36,962 nt of DNA from an uncultured Lachnospiraceae bacterium (GTDB lineage Bacteria > Bacillota > Clostridia > Lachnospirales > Lachnospiraceae), in assembly GCA_902476265.1 (NCBI GenBank), contig CABSCP010000042.1, forward strand, positions 1 through 36,962, in the 5' to 3' direction. The notes beneath the pieces were generated by a model that did no database searches, had not been told where the DNA came from, and worked only from the letters and a program-made list of their open reading frames with translations. Position numbers and translations under genes: made by a program. Positions 1 to 7,468 of this stretch are shown piece by piece (position 1 is the stretch's first letter; each line of letters begins with the position of its first letter).

Positions 1-30
1 AAGATAGTTGAAGCATAATAACGATAAGGA

Positions 31-55
31 GAACGTCCTTCGGGGCGTTCTTTTT
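31..55 (+). terminator. Rho-independent terminator upstream of the endolysin gene
   Basis: An 8-bp stem (31-38 with 43-50, one G-U pair) is closed by a TTCG tetraloop and followed by a run of T at 51-55. It lies just before the endolysin ribosome binding site, so it probably ends a transcript entering from the left, or attenuates read-through into the endolysin gene. Confidence 0.8.
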
Positions 56-76
56 GTGTCAGAAAAGGAGGCAAAT

Positions 77-859
77 ATGTGGAAAGGAATAGATGTAAGT
101 GATAATCAGGGAGTGATCGACTGGGGCGCGGTCAGTGCTGCCGGAGTAGAGTTTGCGGTATTGCGGTCCATCCGGCGGTCCGGGAAGGCGGATAATCAGT
201 TTGCGGCCAATCTGGCCGGATGCGGGGCGCATGGGATTCCGGTATCGGTGTACAAGTATACCTACGCAACGTCTCCGGCGATGGCAGCAGAAGAGGCGCG
301 CCAGGTGGTGGCACTCCTTCAGGCCAGCGGAATGACCGGTACAATTGTCTGGTGGGATGTGGAGGACCGGGAGACGCTGCAGCCGCTTGGACGGGTGTTA
401 TTAGGAGAGTGCATCAAGGCGGCCCAGACTGTCGTACAGGCCGCTGGGTACCAGTTCGGACTCTACGCTGGGTGGTATGTATACAATGAACGATGGTTTG
501 ATTTCGAACAGTTTGCGGCGTGTCCTCTGTGGGTGGCCCGGTATTATGCCGGATACAATATCATGCAGTTTGACATGGCCCCCAGGGAGGATAAATCCCC
601 GGATGTTGGCCGCGATCTGTGGGGCTGGCAGTATACCAGCACAGGCAGAGTGCCGGGGATCAGCGGTAATGTGGATCTGGATGTGTGCTATGAGGATCCG
701 ACCGGTGAGCAGTCAGCGTCGGCGGAAGAACCTGGAGTGATTTATACTGTTTCCGTGGCGGATGTCTGGACCAGAGAGCAGGCCGAAGCGGTACAGATGC
801 GGTTTGCAAAAACGGGAATTGTAGGTGTGATTCACAAGGTTAAGATTTTGTATATATAA
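77..859 (+). CDS. GH25-family lysozyme (phage-type endolysin)
   Basis: This is a predicted peptidoglycan muramidase of glycoside hydrolase family 25, about 260 residues. The N-terminus has the GH25 opening GIDVSDNQG, and an IVWWDVED strand near residue 95 carries the acidic residues expected at the active site. No signal peptide is visible, as is usual for endolysins that depend on a holin. About 40 C-terminal residues (TVSVADVWTREQAEAV and onward) look like a small SPOR-like or substrate-binding tail. The ATG at 77 is chosen because AAAGGAGG at 64-71 precedes it at proper spacing; an upstream in-frame ATG at 8 would read through the terminator hairpin. Base composition is host-like until about position 835, then turns abruptly AT-rich, so the last codons may lie at the edge of inserted cargo. 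The gene suggests a prophage extending to the left. Confidence 0.88.
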   Translation: MWKGIDVSDNQGVIDWGAVSAAGVEFAVLRSIRRSGKADNQFAANLAGCGAHGIPVSVYKYTYATSPAMAAEEARQVVALLQASGMTGTIVWWDVEDRETLQPLGRVLLGECIKAAQTVVQAAGYQFGLYAGWYVYNERWFDFEQFAACPLWVARYYAGYNIMQFDMAPREDKSPDVGRDLWGWQYTSTGRVPGISGNVDLDVCYEDPTGEQSASAEEPGVIYTVSVADVWTREQAEAVQMRFAKTGIVGVIHKVKILYI

Positions 860-978
860 AAGTATTATACTTTCTGAAAAAATAAGGTGAATTGAGTGTT
901 GATACCAAAAAGGGATACATTGAATTTTGTCGAAAAATAGGTTACTATAAAATAAAAAGTAGAGGGGAGAATAAGCAA

Positions 979-2433
979 ATGTTATTGAAAGACTATCAAT
1001 TTGGATTTGCAGACGCAACTAAGGAATATTCCAGAATTCCAGAATTATTTGAAATTGCTTTTTGTGATCCAAGGAATATTATCAACAAGCTGTTACATTC
1101 ATACGAATTTTTACTGATAGGAAGAAAAGGAGTGGGAAAATCGGCATATTGTTCAAAAATCCAGTCTTTATCGGATAAAAGTGAAAGCCTATTTGCTTTT
1201 CCTATGAATCTTAATGAATTTGAGTTTTCTACATTTGCTAAAACCGGTATTGACAGTGATGTGGTAGGAACACAAAAGTATAAAACCTCATGGGATTTTT
1301 TACTTTTACTATCTGCATACAAATTTTTATTTAATACATTGCAAATGACGGAATCACAAGAAGTGAGCGATATGGCTATACTTTTAGATAGCTTGGGATT
1401 TCAATTAGATGCTGGAATTAAAGCAGATGTTTCTAAGCTTACAAAAATTAAAGTTGGTGCAGAAATTGCTAAATTTGATTTTGTATTTGAGCGGGAATTT
1501 AAAGTAATGCCAAAAACATTTTTAGAGCGTATTTCACTGGTTAACGAAAAAATGATAAATAATTTATGCAAAATAGAGCTTAATGACAGAGAAGTTGTAA
1601 TAATTATTGACGGGTTTGATGATATTCTACGCTATAAGAAAAATAAAATGGAAATTATTGCGAGTTTAATAAGAAGTGCAGATTTTATAAATGATAAATT
1701 ATTTTCAAAAAAGGTTCATATTAAGGTGTTGTTATTAATAAGAGAAGACCTTATTTCATTGGTAACTGATCCAGACTTGAATAAAATTATTCATGACAGT
1801 TCTATTACAATATCTTGGACGAAACATTTAGGTGATTTGAAAGATATTGTAAACCTAAGGTTCGCTATGTCTGGAGCGTCGGAAGATAAGATATCTACTT
1901 GGTGGTATAATATTTTTCCAAGAAAGATCAGAGGAAAAGATTCTTGGGAATATGTATTGGATTTTACATTATTTAAGCCAAGAGATGTATTGCAGTTTAT
2001 GAAATACTGTCAGTCTGAATATCCAAATAATGAATCATTATCATTATCTGAAATGCAAAATTCATTGAAGGTTTACTCTAACAGATATTTTATTGAAGAA
2101 ATGAAGAATGAATTATCAGGATTTATAGATGATGAATTGATTATTTCAATTCCATCAATTTTTAGAAGACTTGGAGGAAGAGCATTTAGCATTACTGATA
2201 TAAATAGGCTTACAAATGAGCAAAATCCAGGGAAAAAAGTTTCGATAGAAGAAACAAAAATGATGTTGATGTATCTTTTTGAGGCAGGATATATAGGACA
2301 ATTAATTTCAAACGGTAAAGATAGAAAAAGATCAGTAATTTTTAAATACAGAAATCCTACTGCCAGGATAGATTATTATCAACAATTTATCACTCATCAA
2401 GGTTTGCATAGTGGACTAGGGGTAAGAATGTAA
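979..2433 (+). CDS. P-loop ATPase resembling the Sll1717 family (accessory cargo gene)
   Basis: This 484-residue protein has a Walker A motif GRKGVGKS (residues 48-55) and a Walker B strand VVIIIDGFDD with acidic residues at 211, 214 and 215. The opening YQFGFADATKEYS and the C-terminal winged-helix-like tail ending KYRNPTARIDYY...THQGL fit my recollection of Sll1717-type P-loop ATPases. Their biochemical function is poorly known; related STAND or AAA-like ATPases occur in antiphage systems. The ATG at 979 is preferred because GAGGGGA (962-968) precedes it; an in-frame start at 892 has no convincing ribosome binding site. The gene is far more AT-rich than its neighbours, with many AAA, ATT and TTA codons, which implies recent transfer. 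It sits between the endolysin and the disrupted chromosomal gene, the usual place for prophage cargo. Family assignment is from pattern recognition only; the ATPase call is firm and the defence role is inference. Confidence 0.75.
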   Translation: MLLKDYQFGFADATKEYSRIPELFEIAFCDPRNIINKLLHSYEFLLIGRKGVGKSAYCSKIQSLSDKSESLFAFPMNLNEFEFSTFAKTGIDSDVVGTQKYKTSWDFLLLLSAYKFLFNTLQMTESQEVSDMAILLDSLGFQLDAGIKADVSKLTKIKVGAEIAKFDFVFEREFKVMPKTFLERISLVNEKMINNLCKIELNDREVVIIIDGFDDILRYKKNKMEIIASLIRSADFINDKLFSKKVHIKVLLLIREDLISLVTDPDLNKIIHDSSITISWTKHLGDLKDIVNLRFAMSGASEDKISTWWYNIFPRKIRGKDSWEYVLDFTLFKPRDVLQFMKYCQSEYPNNESLSLSEMQNSLKVYSNRYFIEEMKNELSGFIDDELIISIPSIFRRLGGRAFSITDINRLTNEQNPGKKVSIEETKMMLMYLFEAGYIGQLISNGKDRKRSVIFKYRNPTARIDYYQQFITHQGLHSGLGVRM

Positions 2434-2464
2434 AAAGGCTCCCCGGACAAACCGGACGGGAGCC
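2432..2464 (-). terminator. Stem-loop terminator, best read on the minus strand
   Basis: A 7-bp GC-rich stem (2437-2443 with 2458-2464) has an inner CGG/CCG extension with a small bulge. The T run follows the hairpin only on the minus strand (AAAAA at 2432-2436 on plus). It should therefore end leftward transcription coming from the LysM-GH18 gene. It could also act weakly for the rightward ATPase gene, which ends at 2433. Confidence 0.6.
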
Positions 2465-2592
2465 AAGAGTAATTACTCAATATCTATTATATTCTATTAT
2501 ATAAAAAAAATACAAATTTAGCAATAAAAATTATAAGATTTTCAGGAATTTTCAAAAGGTTTAGTTAATTGATTCTTATAATACTATTTGCA
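2465..2592. other. AT-rich spacer and probable mobile-element junction
   Basis: This stretch is non-coding and very AT-rich. It holds a perfect 12-bp palindrome GAGTAATTACTC at 2467-2478. It lies between the cargo ATPase and the truncated LysM-GH18 gene, so the right attachment junction of the element is expected at its right edge, roughly 2580-2612. The other junction is outside the window, so no direct repeat can be confirmed. Confidence 0.45.
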
Positions 2593-3321
2593 TTAATGTC
2601 CTAAAGTATACCCCCACTCATACGTCATCAGCAGCACGCTGTCCGCCGCCTTTCCCAGCCCGGAATAATTCTTGCCTTCATACAGCACGCCCGGCTGTCC
2701 GGCGTAGGTTTTGGGCGCCAGGGCTACGGAAACTTCATACCCCAAGGTGTTGACTGCTTCCCGGACCTGTCGGACAAAATCCACATAAGCGTCTCTGTCG
2801 GCTGCCAGAATATATTCAAAATCGATGTCCACGCCCTCAAAGCCTTTTTCCTGCACTGCAGCGAGGAGATTTTCGATCAGTGTCTGTATGGAAGCCTCAT
2901 TATTCACCAGCTCATGAATCAGAAAATTGTTGAAGGAACCGTCTTCTCCCAGCGGAGTCAGGGTGAGGATCGGCCGGGTATTGTACTCTTTGGCGAGTTC
3001 AATCATGAAAGCGTCATCGGGAGTCGGCGGCAGCAGGATTCCGTCAGGGGTGAAGCCGTAAGAAAAAACATAGAGGCCGCTGAGCCAGGGGAGTGTCTGT
3101 TCCAGTGTATCCCGGGCAACATATGGATAGGCGTAACCGCCCGACCATACAGGACGTTTGTCCGGATTTTCCTCCCCGGAAGGAACCAAAAGGGCCTGAC
3201 CGACGGCCAGCCTGTAAGGTGCCGAAAGCTGATTATTATAAATGACGGATTCCACGGGGACACCGAAAGTTTGGGCGATGCTGTCCACCGTATCCCCCTG
3301 TTTTACAATATAAATTTCCAT
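2593..3321 (-). pseudogene. Truncated LysM-GH18 protein (SleL/YaaH-type spore glycosidase), 3' end lost
   Basis: The reading frame encodes one N-terminal LysM peptidoglycan-binding domain (MEIYIVKQGDTVDSIAQTF, residues 1-46) followed by the first part of a GH18 TIM barrel. The catalytic-type motif GVDIDFEYI is present. The protein stops at residue 242, just after LLMTYEWGYT, whereas SleL/YaaH-type proteins of this architecture run to roughly 420 residues and normally continue with a GPP-containing strand and the rest of the barrel. The missing part is about 180 residues. Immediately beyond the stop the DNA becomes AT-rich element sequence, so the cut is most simply explained by insertion at about 2600. 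Family members are N-acetylglucosaminidases or cortical fragment-lytic enzymes that act during spore germination. The start is the ATG at 3321, with a modest AAAGG upstream. As it stands the product is probably inactive. Confidence 0.78.
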
Positions 3322-3368
3322 AAAAAGCCTTTTTCTTTACTATATGCAATTTCGGTTATAAATTCCTG

Positions 3369-3397
3369 TTGTTTTTTTTGAGGGTTTTGGATATAAT
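3369..3397 (+). promoter_or_regulatory. Promoter of the 6S RNA
   Basis: TTGTTT (3369-3374) and a perfect TATAAT (3392-3397) are separated by 17 bp. A start site about 7 bp downstream falls at the predicted 5' end of the 6S RNA. Confidence 0.65.
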
Positions 3398-3403
3398 AGA
3401 GAT

Positions 3404-3585
3404 AACCTGAGATGTTCGATAACCCTTATCGTTTTGAACCTACATTTACTTTAAACGGGATTCCTATATTGCCGGGTCGATGTCAGGCCCTCATTGCGCA
3501 GGGGAAGGCAGAAGCGCCGGTTGCGGTTACCCACCTGGCTTAGGCTAGGAGTCAGAAGATAGGGGGCGGCATTTTGGGGATAATC
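3404..3585 (+). ncRNA. ssrS: 6S RNA (regulator of RNA polymerase)
   Basis: This roughly 180-nt non-coding transcript begins with CCTGAGATGTTCG (3406-3418), close to the start of E. coli 6S RNA, and ends with GGCGGCATTTTGGGGA, which matches the position and form of its 3' closing arm. The two ends pair into an imperfect terminal stem. The middle holds the long, partly open region expected of 6S RNA. It mimics an open promoter and sequesters sigma-A RNA polymerase in stationary phase. It has its own sigma-A-type promoter. Boundaries are estimates. Identification rests on motif matches and length; a covariance-model search would settle it. Confidence 0.78.
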
Positions 3586-3635
3586 GAGCAGGTTTCCTGC
3601 CCGGTTTAGCGGAGCAGTCCGCATACGAAAGAAAA

Positions 3636-3660
3636 GGGCAGCCCTTGTGGCTGCCTTTTA
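3636..3660 (+). terminator. Terminator between the 6S RNA and the SpoIID-like gene
   Basis: A perfect 7-bp stem GGCAGCC/GGCTGCC (3637-3643 with 3649-3655) with loop CTTGT is followed by TTTTA. It lies about 50 bp past the 6S RNA and about 30 bp before the next start codon. A smaller hairpin (GCAGG/CCTGC, 3588-3600) comes just after the 6S RNA. Confidence 0.75.
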
Positions 3661-3691
3661 CATTTTAGGAAAACTTGTCCGGGAGGGTTAC

Positions 3692-6205
3692 ATGGCAGAA
3701 CGGCTTTATGTACAAAACCGCAGGAAAAGGGAACAGAGAAAGCGAAAGATCAGGCTGCTGTGCAAAATTGCGTTGATTGTGGCCGGCTGTTTTGCGCTTT
3801 TATATCTGATCGGCAGGACGGTGGTAAAAATTGTCCGGCCCATGCAGGAACAAAACGGTACCTATATTTCTCTGCAGGAAGCAGGTAACCTTGTCTGGCT
3901 TTTGGCGGATACGGCGGCCGCCGCAGACGGCGCACCCGAAACAGATGCGGACGCTGTGCTGGCCGCCTTAAAGAAAATGGATGCTTCGGAAGGAAACGGG
4001 TATCTCACCGGAGGGCAGGCGGAAACGATGCTGTCCTTTCTGCCGGAGAGCCTGGAGGCTTTCCCGCGCAGTACATATGGGAAAAAAGAATGCGTGGAAG
4101 CGCGAGACTGGTATGACTGGTTCGATGCCGCAAGAAAAAGTTACGATCCTCAGGGCAGGATCAGGGATATCTCTGTCACCATACTGGCCTTGGAGGATGG
4201 AGTGAAGGAAAATGACGGAAGCGCATTCAAAGAGGGACAGCTGGCGGCGGTGGACCGGAAATGGGATTTTTTTGCGGAACAATTCCGGGAACAGGAGAAC
4301 TGGCGCAGACCCATCACAGCGGTTTCCAGGGACGACGGACTCTATGCGCTCCGGGAAAAAGGAACGGAGAACGGTTTTACCCTGTCCAATGTATGGGTGA
4401 TGGAAATGGAAGAAAAGGGGATCCGGTGTTTCTGGAATGATTTTGAAATCCTGTTGAACCTGCCGGAGGAAAAGCCGGAAGAGACGATGCGGGTGAAAAT
4501 GGAGAAATTGTTAGAAGAGGGAAAGGGAATCCGTGATCAGGTCGCGGATCTCACCTTTGAAAACGGCTGTGTTACCAAAGCACTTTTTAAAAATCACAAG
4601 GTTTCCGGACGGCTTTTGCGGATTGCGGACAATGGTGCGGAAATCGAAGGACAGGGATATTTTCCATTTTCAGAAAAGTTGAAAATTTACCGGCTTTACG
4701 GACGGATGAAAAAGCTGTACACGACTGATCTGCGCATCGGCTATGCCTTTACGGATTTTGTGATAGAAAACGGCGTGATCGAAGCCGCTCTGGTGCCCCG
4801 TGAGGAAAAGATGGAAAGCATCCGCGTTCTGGTGAAAACCTCCGGATTCGGAGGCGCTTATCATGACCGGGTGGAGCTGGTGCCTGATTGTGAATGTACA
4901 GTGGTTTCGGGAAAATATGGCAGTACGAAAACGGTAAAACTGTCGACGGGGGAAAAACTTGTTCTTTCAAAGGACAGCAGTCTGTTTGAGGAAGGCGACA
5001 GGGTCCGGATTAAGCCGGACATTTTAACCGGACACATCAGCCTTCCCAATGTGGAGCGTACCCAGGGGACACCTTCTTATCGGGGCAGTCTGGAGTTTAT
5101 CAAAAGCCGGGATGGGATTGTGGTGATCAATGAGGTGCTGTTGGAAGAGTATTTATATGCGGTGGTGCCCAGTGAAATGCCCGCATCCTATCCGTTGGAA
5201 GCGCTGAAAAGCCAGGCTGTGTGCGCCCGCACTTACGCTTTTTCCAAAATGTGTCATGCAGGGCTTCCTGCCTATGGGGCCCATGTGGATGACAGCGCCG
5301 GTTTTCAGGTTTATAATAATATCGAAGAGAATACGGAAACTACCCGGGCGGTGAAAGAGACAAAAGGGCAGGCGCTTTTTTACGGGGATGATCTGGCGGA
5401 GGCTTACTATTATTCCACATCCTGCGGCTATGGCACGGATGCGGGAGTCTGGCTCAACGGCACCGTGGAAAAATATCCCTATTTAATGGCCCAGGCGGTC
5501 AATACCGAGAATATGGAGCTGTCACAGAGCGTTGCCGGCAAAGAAGATGTGGCGGAAGTGATGTCGCCCTTGAAAGATCAGGCGGCGCTTCTGACGGACA
5601 ACGCGGTATTTGGCAGTTTTCTAATGGAGAAAAAGGAGAATTTCTACGAAAGTGAAGAAGCCTGGTATCGATGGAACTATCAGGTGGAAAGCCTGGATCC
5701 GGACGTGATCAACAGGGCCATAGCCAAACGTTATGAAGCAAATGCGGACGGAATTTGGACCAGACAGGCGGACGGTACCTGGGGAGCTTTGAAACCTCCT
5801 TCCACCGGAAAAATAAAAGAGATCTCGGTGACCAAAAGAGGGCCCGGAGGTGTGGCAAGCGAACTGGAAATCATCGGAGAAAACGCTGATATCCTGGTGA
5901 AAACAGAGCATAATATCCGTTATGTTCTCTGTGACGGAAATACACAGGTGATCCGTCAGGATGGCAGCAGTGCCAATGCATCATCCATGGTGCCCAGCGC
6001 ATTTTTTACAATCGACACTTTAAAAGAAAACGGGTTTGTGATAGGATATACCCTGTCCGGCGGCGGCTTCGGCCACGGGGTTGGCTTATCCCAGAACGGA
6101 GCGAAGAATATGGCGCTGTCCGGGAAAAATGCAGAAGAAATATTGTCCTTCTTTTACAAAGGATGTAAAATGAAAGATATTTATGAGATTTCAGACGAAA
6201 CGTGA
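3692..6205 (+). CDS. Membrane-anchored SpoIID/LytB-domain protein
   Basis: The 837-residue product begins with a basic stretch and one transmembrane segment (about residues 20-42), so most of it faces outside or the forespore side. The middle region has low-complexity similarity to nothing I recognise. The C-terminal half carries the SpoIID domain: INEVLLEEYLYAVVPSEMP, with the glutamate (residue 495) at the position of the catalytic acid of SpoIID, then SQAVCARTYAFSK, a YYYSTSCGYGTDAGVW strand, and the terminal block FGHGVGLSQNGAKNMA. SpoIID proteins are lytic transglycosylases that act on denuded glycan during engulfment. This one is more than twice the length of classical SpoIID, so it is a related family member and not spoIID itself. 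The ATG at 3692 follows GGGAGG (3681-3686); upstream in-frame codons lie inside the terminator hairpin. It overlaps the next gene's potential GTG by a few bases, suggesting co-transcription. Confidence 0.85.
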   Translation: MAERLYVQNRRKREQRKRKIRLLCKIALIVAGCFALLYLIGRTVVKIVRPMQEQNGTYISLQEAGNLVWLLADTAAAADGAPETDADAVLAALKKMDASEGNGYLTGGQAETMLSFLPESLEAFPRSTYGKKECVEARDWYDWFDAARKSYDPQGRIRDISVTILALEDGVKENDGSAFKEGQLAAVDRKWDFFAEQFREQENWRRPITAVSRDDGLYALREKGTENGFTLSNVWVMEMEEKGIRCFWNDFEILLNLPEEKPEETMRVKMEKLLEEGKGIRDQVADLTFENGCVTKALFKNHKVSGRLLRIADNGAEIEGQGYFPFSEKLKIYRLYGRMKKLYTTDLRIGYAFTDFVIENGVIEAALVPREEKMESIRVLVKTSGFGGAYHDRVELVPDCECTVVSGKYGSTKTVKLSTGEKLVLSKDSSLFEEGDRVRIKPDILTGHISLPNVERTQGTPSYRGSLEFIKSRDGIVVINEVLLEEYLYAVVPSEMPASYPLEALKSQAVCARTYAFSKMCHAGLPAYGAHVDDSAGFQVYNNIEENTETTRAVKETKGQALFYGDDLAEAYYYSTSCGYGTDAGVWLNGTVEKYPYLMAQAVNTENMELSQSVAGKEDVAEVMSPLKDQAALLTDNAVFGSFLMEKKENFYESEEAWYRWNYQVESLDPDVINRAIAKRYEANADGIWTRQADGTWGALKPPSTGKIKEISVTKRGPGGVASELEIIGENADILVKTEHNIRYVLCDGNTQVIRQDGSSANASSMVPSAFFTIDTLKENGFVIGYTLSGGGFGHGVGLSQNGAKNMALSGKNAEEILSFFYKGCKMKDIYEISDET

Positions 6206-6228
6206 CTGTATCAGAGAGGAGGGGTGAC

Positions 6229-7050
6229 ATGAAAAAGTTGATCCGTATGGCGACCGGATTTGCCCGGCATATGTCAAAAACCAACGTGAATGCCTATGCA
6301 TCCAGCTCTGCCTTTTTTATTTTTCTGTCTTTATTCCCCATCATTATACTGGTGTGTTCTCTGCTTCCCCTCACACCGCTGCAGAAAGAGGATTTGATCA
6401 CTGCAGTAAAGATGATGCCGGCGCCCATGGTGCCGTTGATGAAATCGCTGGTGGATTCCCTGTATAACAGTACGGTAGGGGTCATCAGCGTGGCCGCCAT
6501 CGTGACTGTGTGGTCGGCCGGAAAAGGAATGCTCGCCCTGATGCGCGGGCTGAATGCCATGAACGGGGTGGTGGAAGACCGCAATTATGTGGTGCAGCGG
6601 ATCATGGCGTCCTTTTATACCATCATCATGCTGGCGTTATTGCTGATCTCTCTGGTATTGATGGTCTTTGGCAACACCATCGTCCGGGTGCTGAGCGAAC
6701 ATATTCCCGTGCTGGAAGAGCTTCTGGCGTTTCTGATGCATTTAAAACCCCTGTTTACCTGGGGCATTTTAACAGCGGCCTTCATGATGATATACGCCTT
6801 TGTTCCAAACATGAAACTGAAGGTGAAAAACCAGCTTCCGGGAGCGCTGTTTTCCGCCGTTACCTGGAACCTGTTTTCCTGGGGATTTTCCATTTATATT
6901 GAAAATTTCAACGGCTTCGGCGTTTACGGAAGTCTTTCCACCATTGTCGTGATCATGCTGTGGCTGTATTTTTGTATGTATCTGCTCCTGATCGGCGCTC
7001 ATATCAATCGGTTTGCTGCTCCCTTCAGAAGGGAAATACTGAAGAAATAG
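6229..7050 (+). CDS. YihY/BrkB-family inner membrane protein
   Basis: This 273-residue integral membrane protein has about six hydrophobic segments, the first at residues 25-45 (FFIFLSLFPIIILVCSLLPL). Family hallmarks include the N-terminal NAYASSSAFFIFLSLFP, the central VWSAGKGMLALMRGLN and the C-terminal NFNGFGVYGSLSTIVVIMLWLY. YihY/BrkB proteins were once annotated as ribonuclease BN in error; their transport or envelope function remains uncertain. The ATG at 6229 is preceded by GAGGAGGGG (6216-6224). A GTG at 6202 overlapping the previous stop is in frame but has no ribosome binding site. It is probably the second gene of a unit with the SpoIID-like gene. Confidence 0.88.
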   Translation: MKKLIRMATGFARHMSKTNVNAYASSSAFFIFLSLFPIIILVCSLLPLTPLQKEDLITAVKMMPAPMVPLMKSLVDSLYNSTVGVISVAAIVTVWSAGKGMLALMRGLNAMNGVVEDRNYVVQRIMASFYTIIMLALLLISLVLMVFGNTIVRVLSEHIPVLEELLAFLMHLKPLFTWGILTAAFMMIYAFVPNMKLKVKNQLPGALFSAVTWNLFSWGFSIYIENFNGFGVYGSLSTIVVIMLWLYFCMYLLLIGAHINRFAAPFRREILKK

Positions 7051-7052
7051 GC

Positions 7053-7081
7053 TTGACTTTTTTTGCAGAATTACATAGAAT
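7053..7081 (+). promoter_or_regulatory. Promoter of the pheST operon
   Basis: TTGACT (7053-7058) and TAGAAT (7076-7081) have an exact 17-bp spacer, directly upstream of the T-box leader. This is a strong sigma-A-type match, starting three bases after the previous stop codon. Confidence 0.8.
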
Positions 7082-7089
7082 ATAGGTTA

Positions 7090-7440
7090 GCTGTTAGTCC
7101 GTGAAAGAGGCGGGCAGCCGGATGTCCCTGCATGAATGGACAGGGAGAGACCGGCAATAGAGAAAGGCTGTGAAGGTGCCAGTAGCGCATATTTTCCCAT
7201 GCAGAGAGGAAGGGTCATTGGCTGTGAGCCCGTCCGGGTAAAGGTATGGCGGCGAAATTCCCACCGGAGCTGTCCGGCCGAAGTATTCCGATAAAGCGAA
7301 AGTGAGTCGGGCAAAATAAGCCGGAACGTATGAGCACGTTACGCTGGAATGAAGAGCCTGCTTTATAAAGGAGCAGGAATGAGGGTGGTACCGCGGAAAC
7401 TTTTTCGTCCCTGGTTTGGAAACAGACCGGGGATTTTTTA
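7090..7440 (+). promoter_or_regulatory. T-box leader controlling pheST (phenylalanine-responsive)
   Basis: The 350-nt leader has the diagnostic T-box antiterminator sequence AGGGTGGTACCGCGG (7382-7396), which pairs with the NCCA end of uncharged tRNA. It is followed by an intrinsic terminator with a 10-bp stem (7408-7417 with 7424-7433) and a T run at 7434-7439. Upstream stem-I elements are visible, including an AGAGAGGAAG box and GGCTGTGAG. A TTC codon after GAAA (7258-7260) is the best candidate specifier and would read tRNA-Phe, matching the downstream genes. When tRNA-Phe is uncharged the antiterminator forms and pheST is transcribed. The specifier position is inferred, not folded. Confidence 0.93.
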
Positions 7441-7468
7441 TGTGTGAGGAAAAGGAAAGGAGTTTGCT

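Noticed and set aside
8..76. In-frame extension of the endolysin to an ATG at 8
   Set aside because: It reads through a terminator hairpin and has no ribosome binding site, whereas AAAGGAGG directly precedes the ATG at 77.
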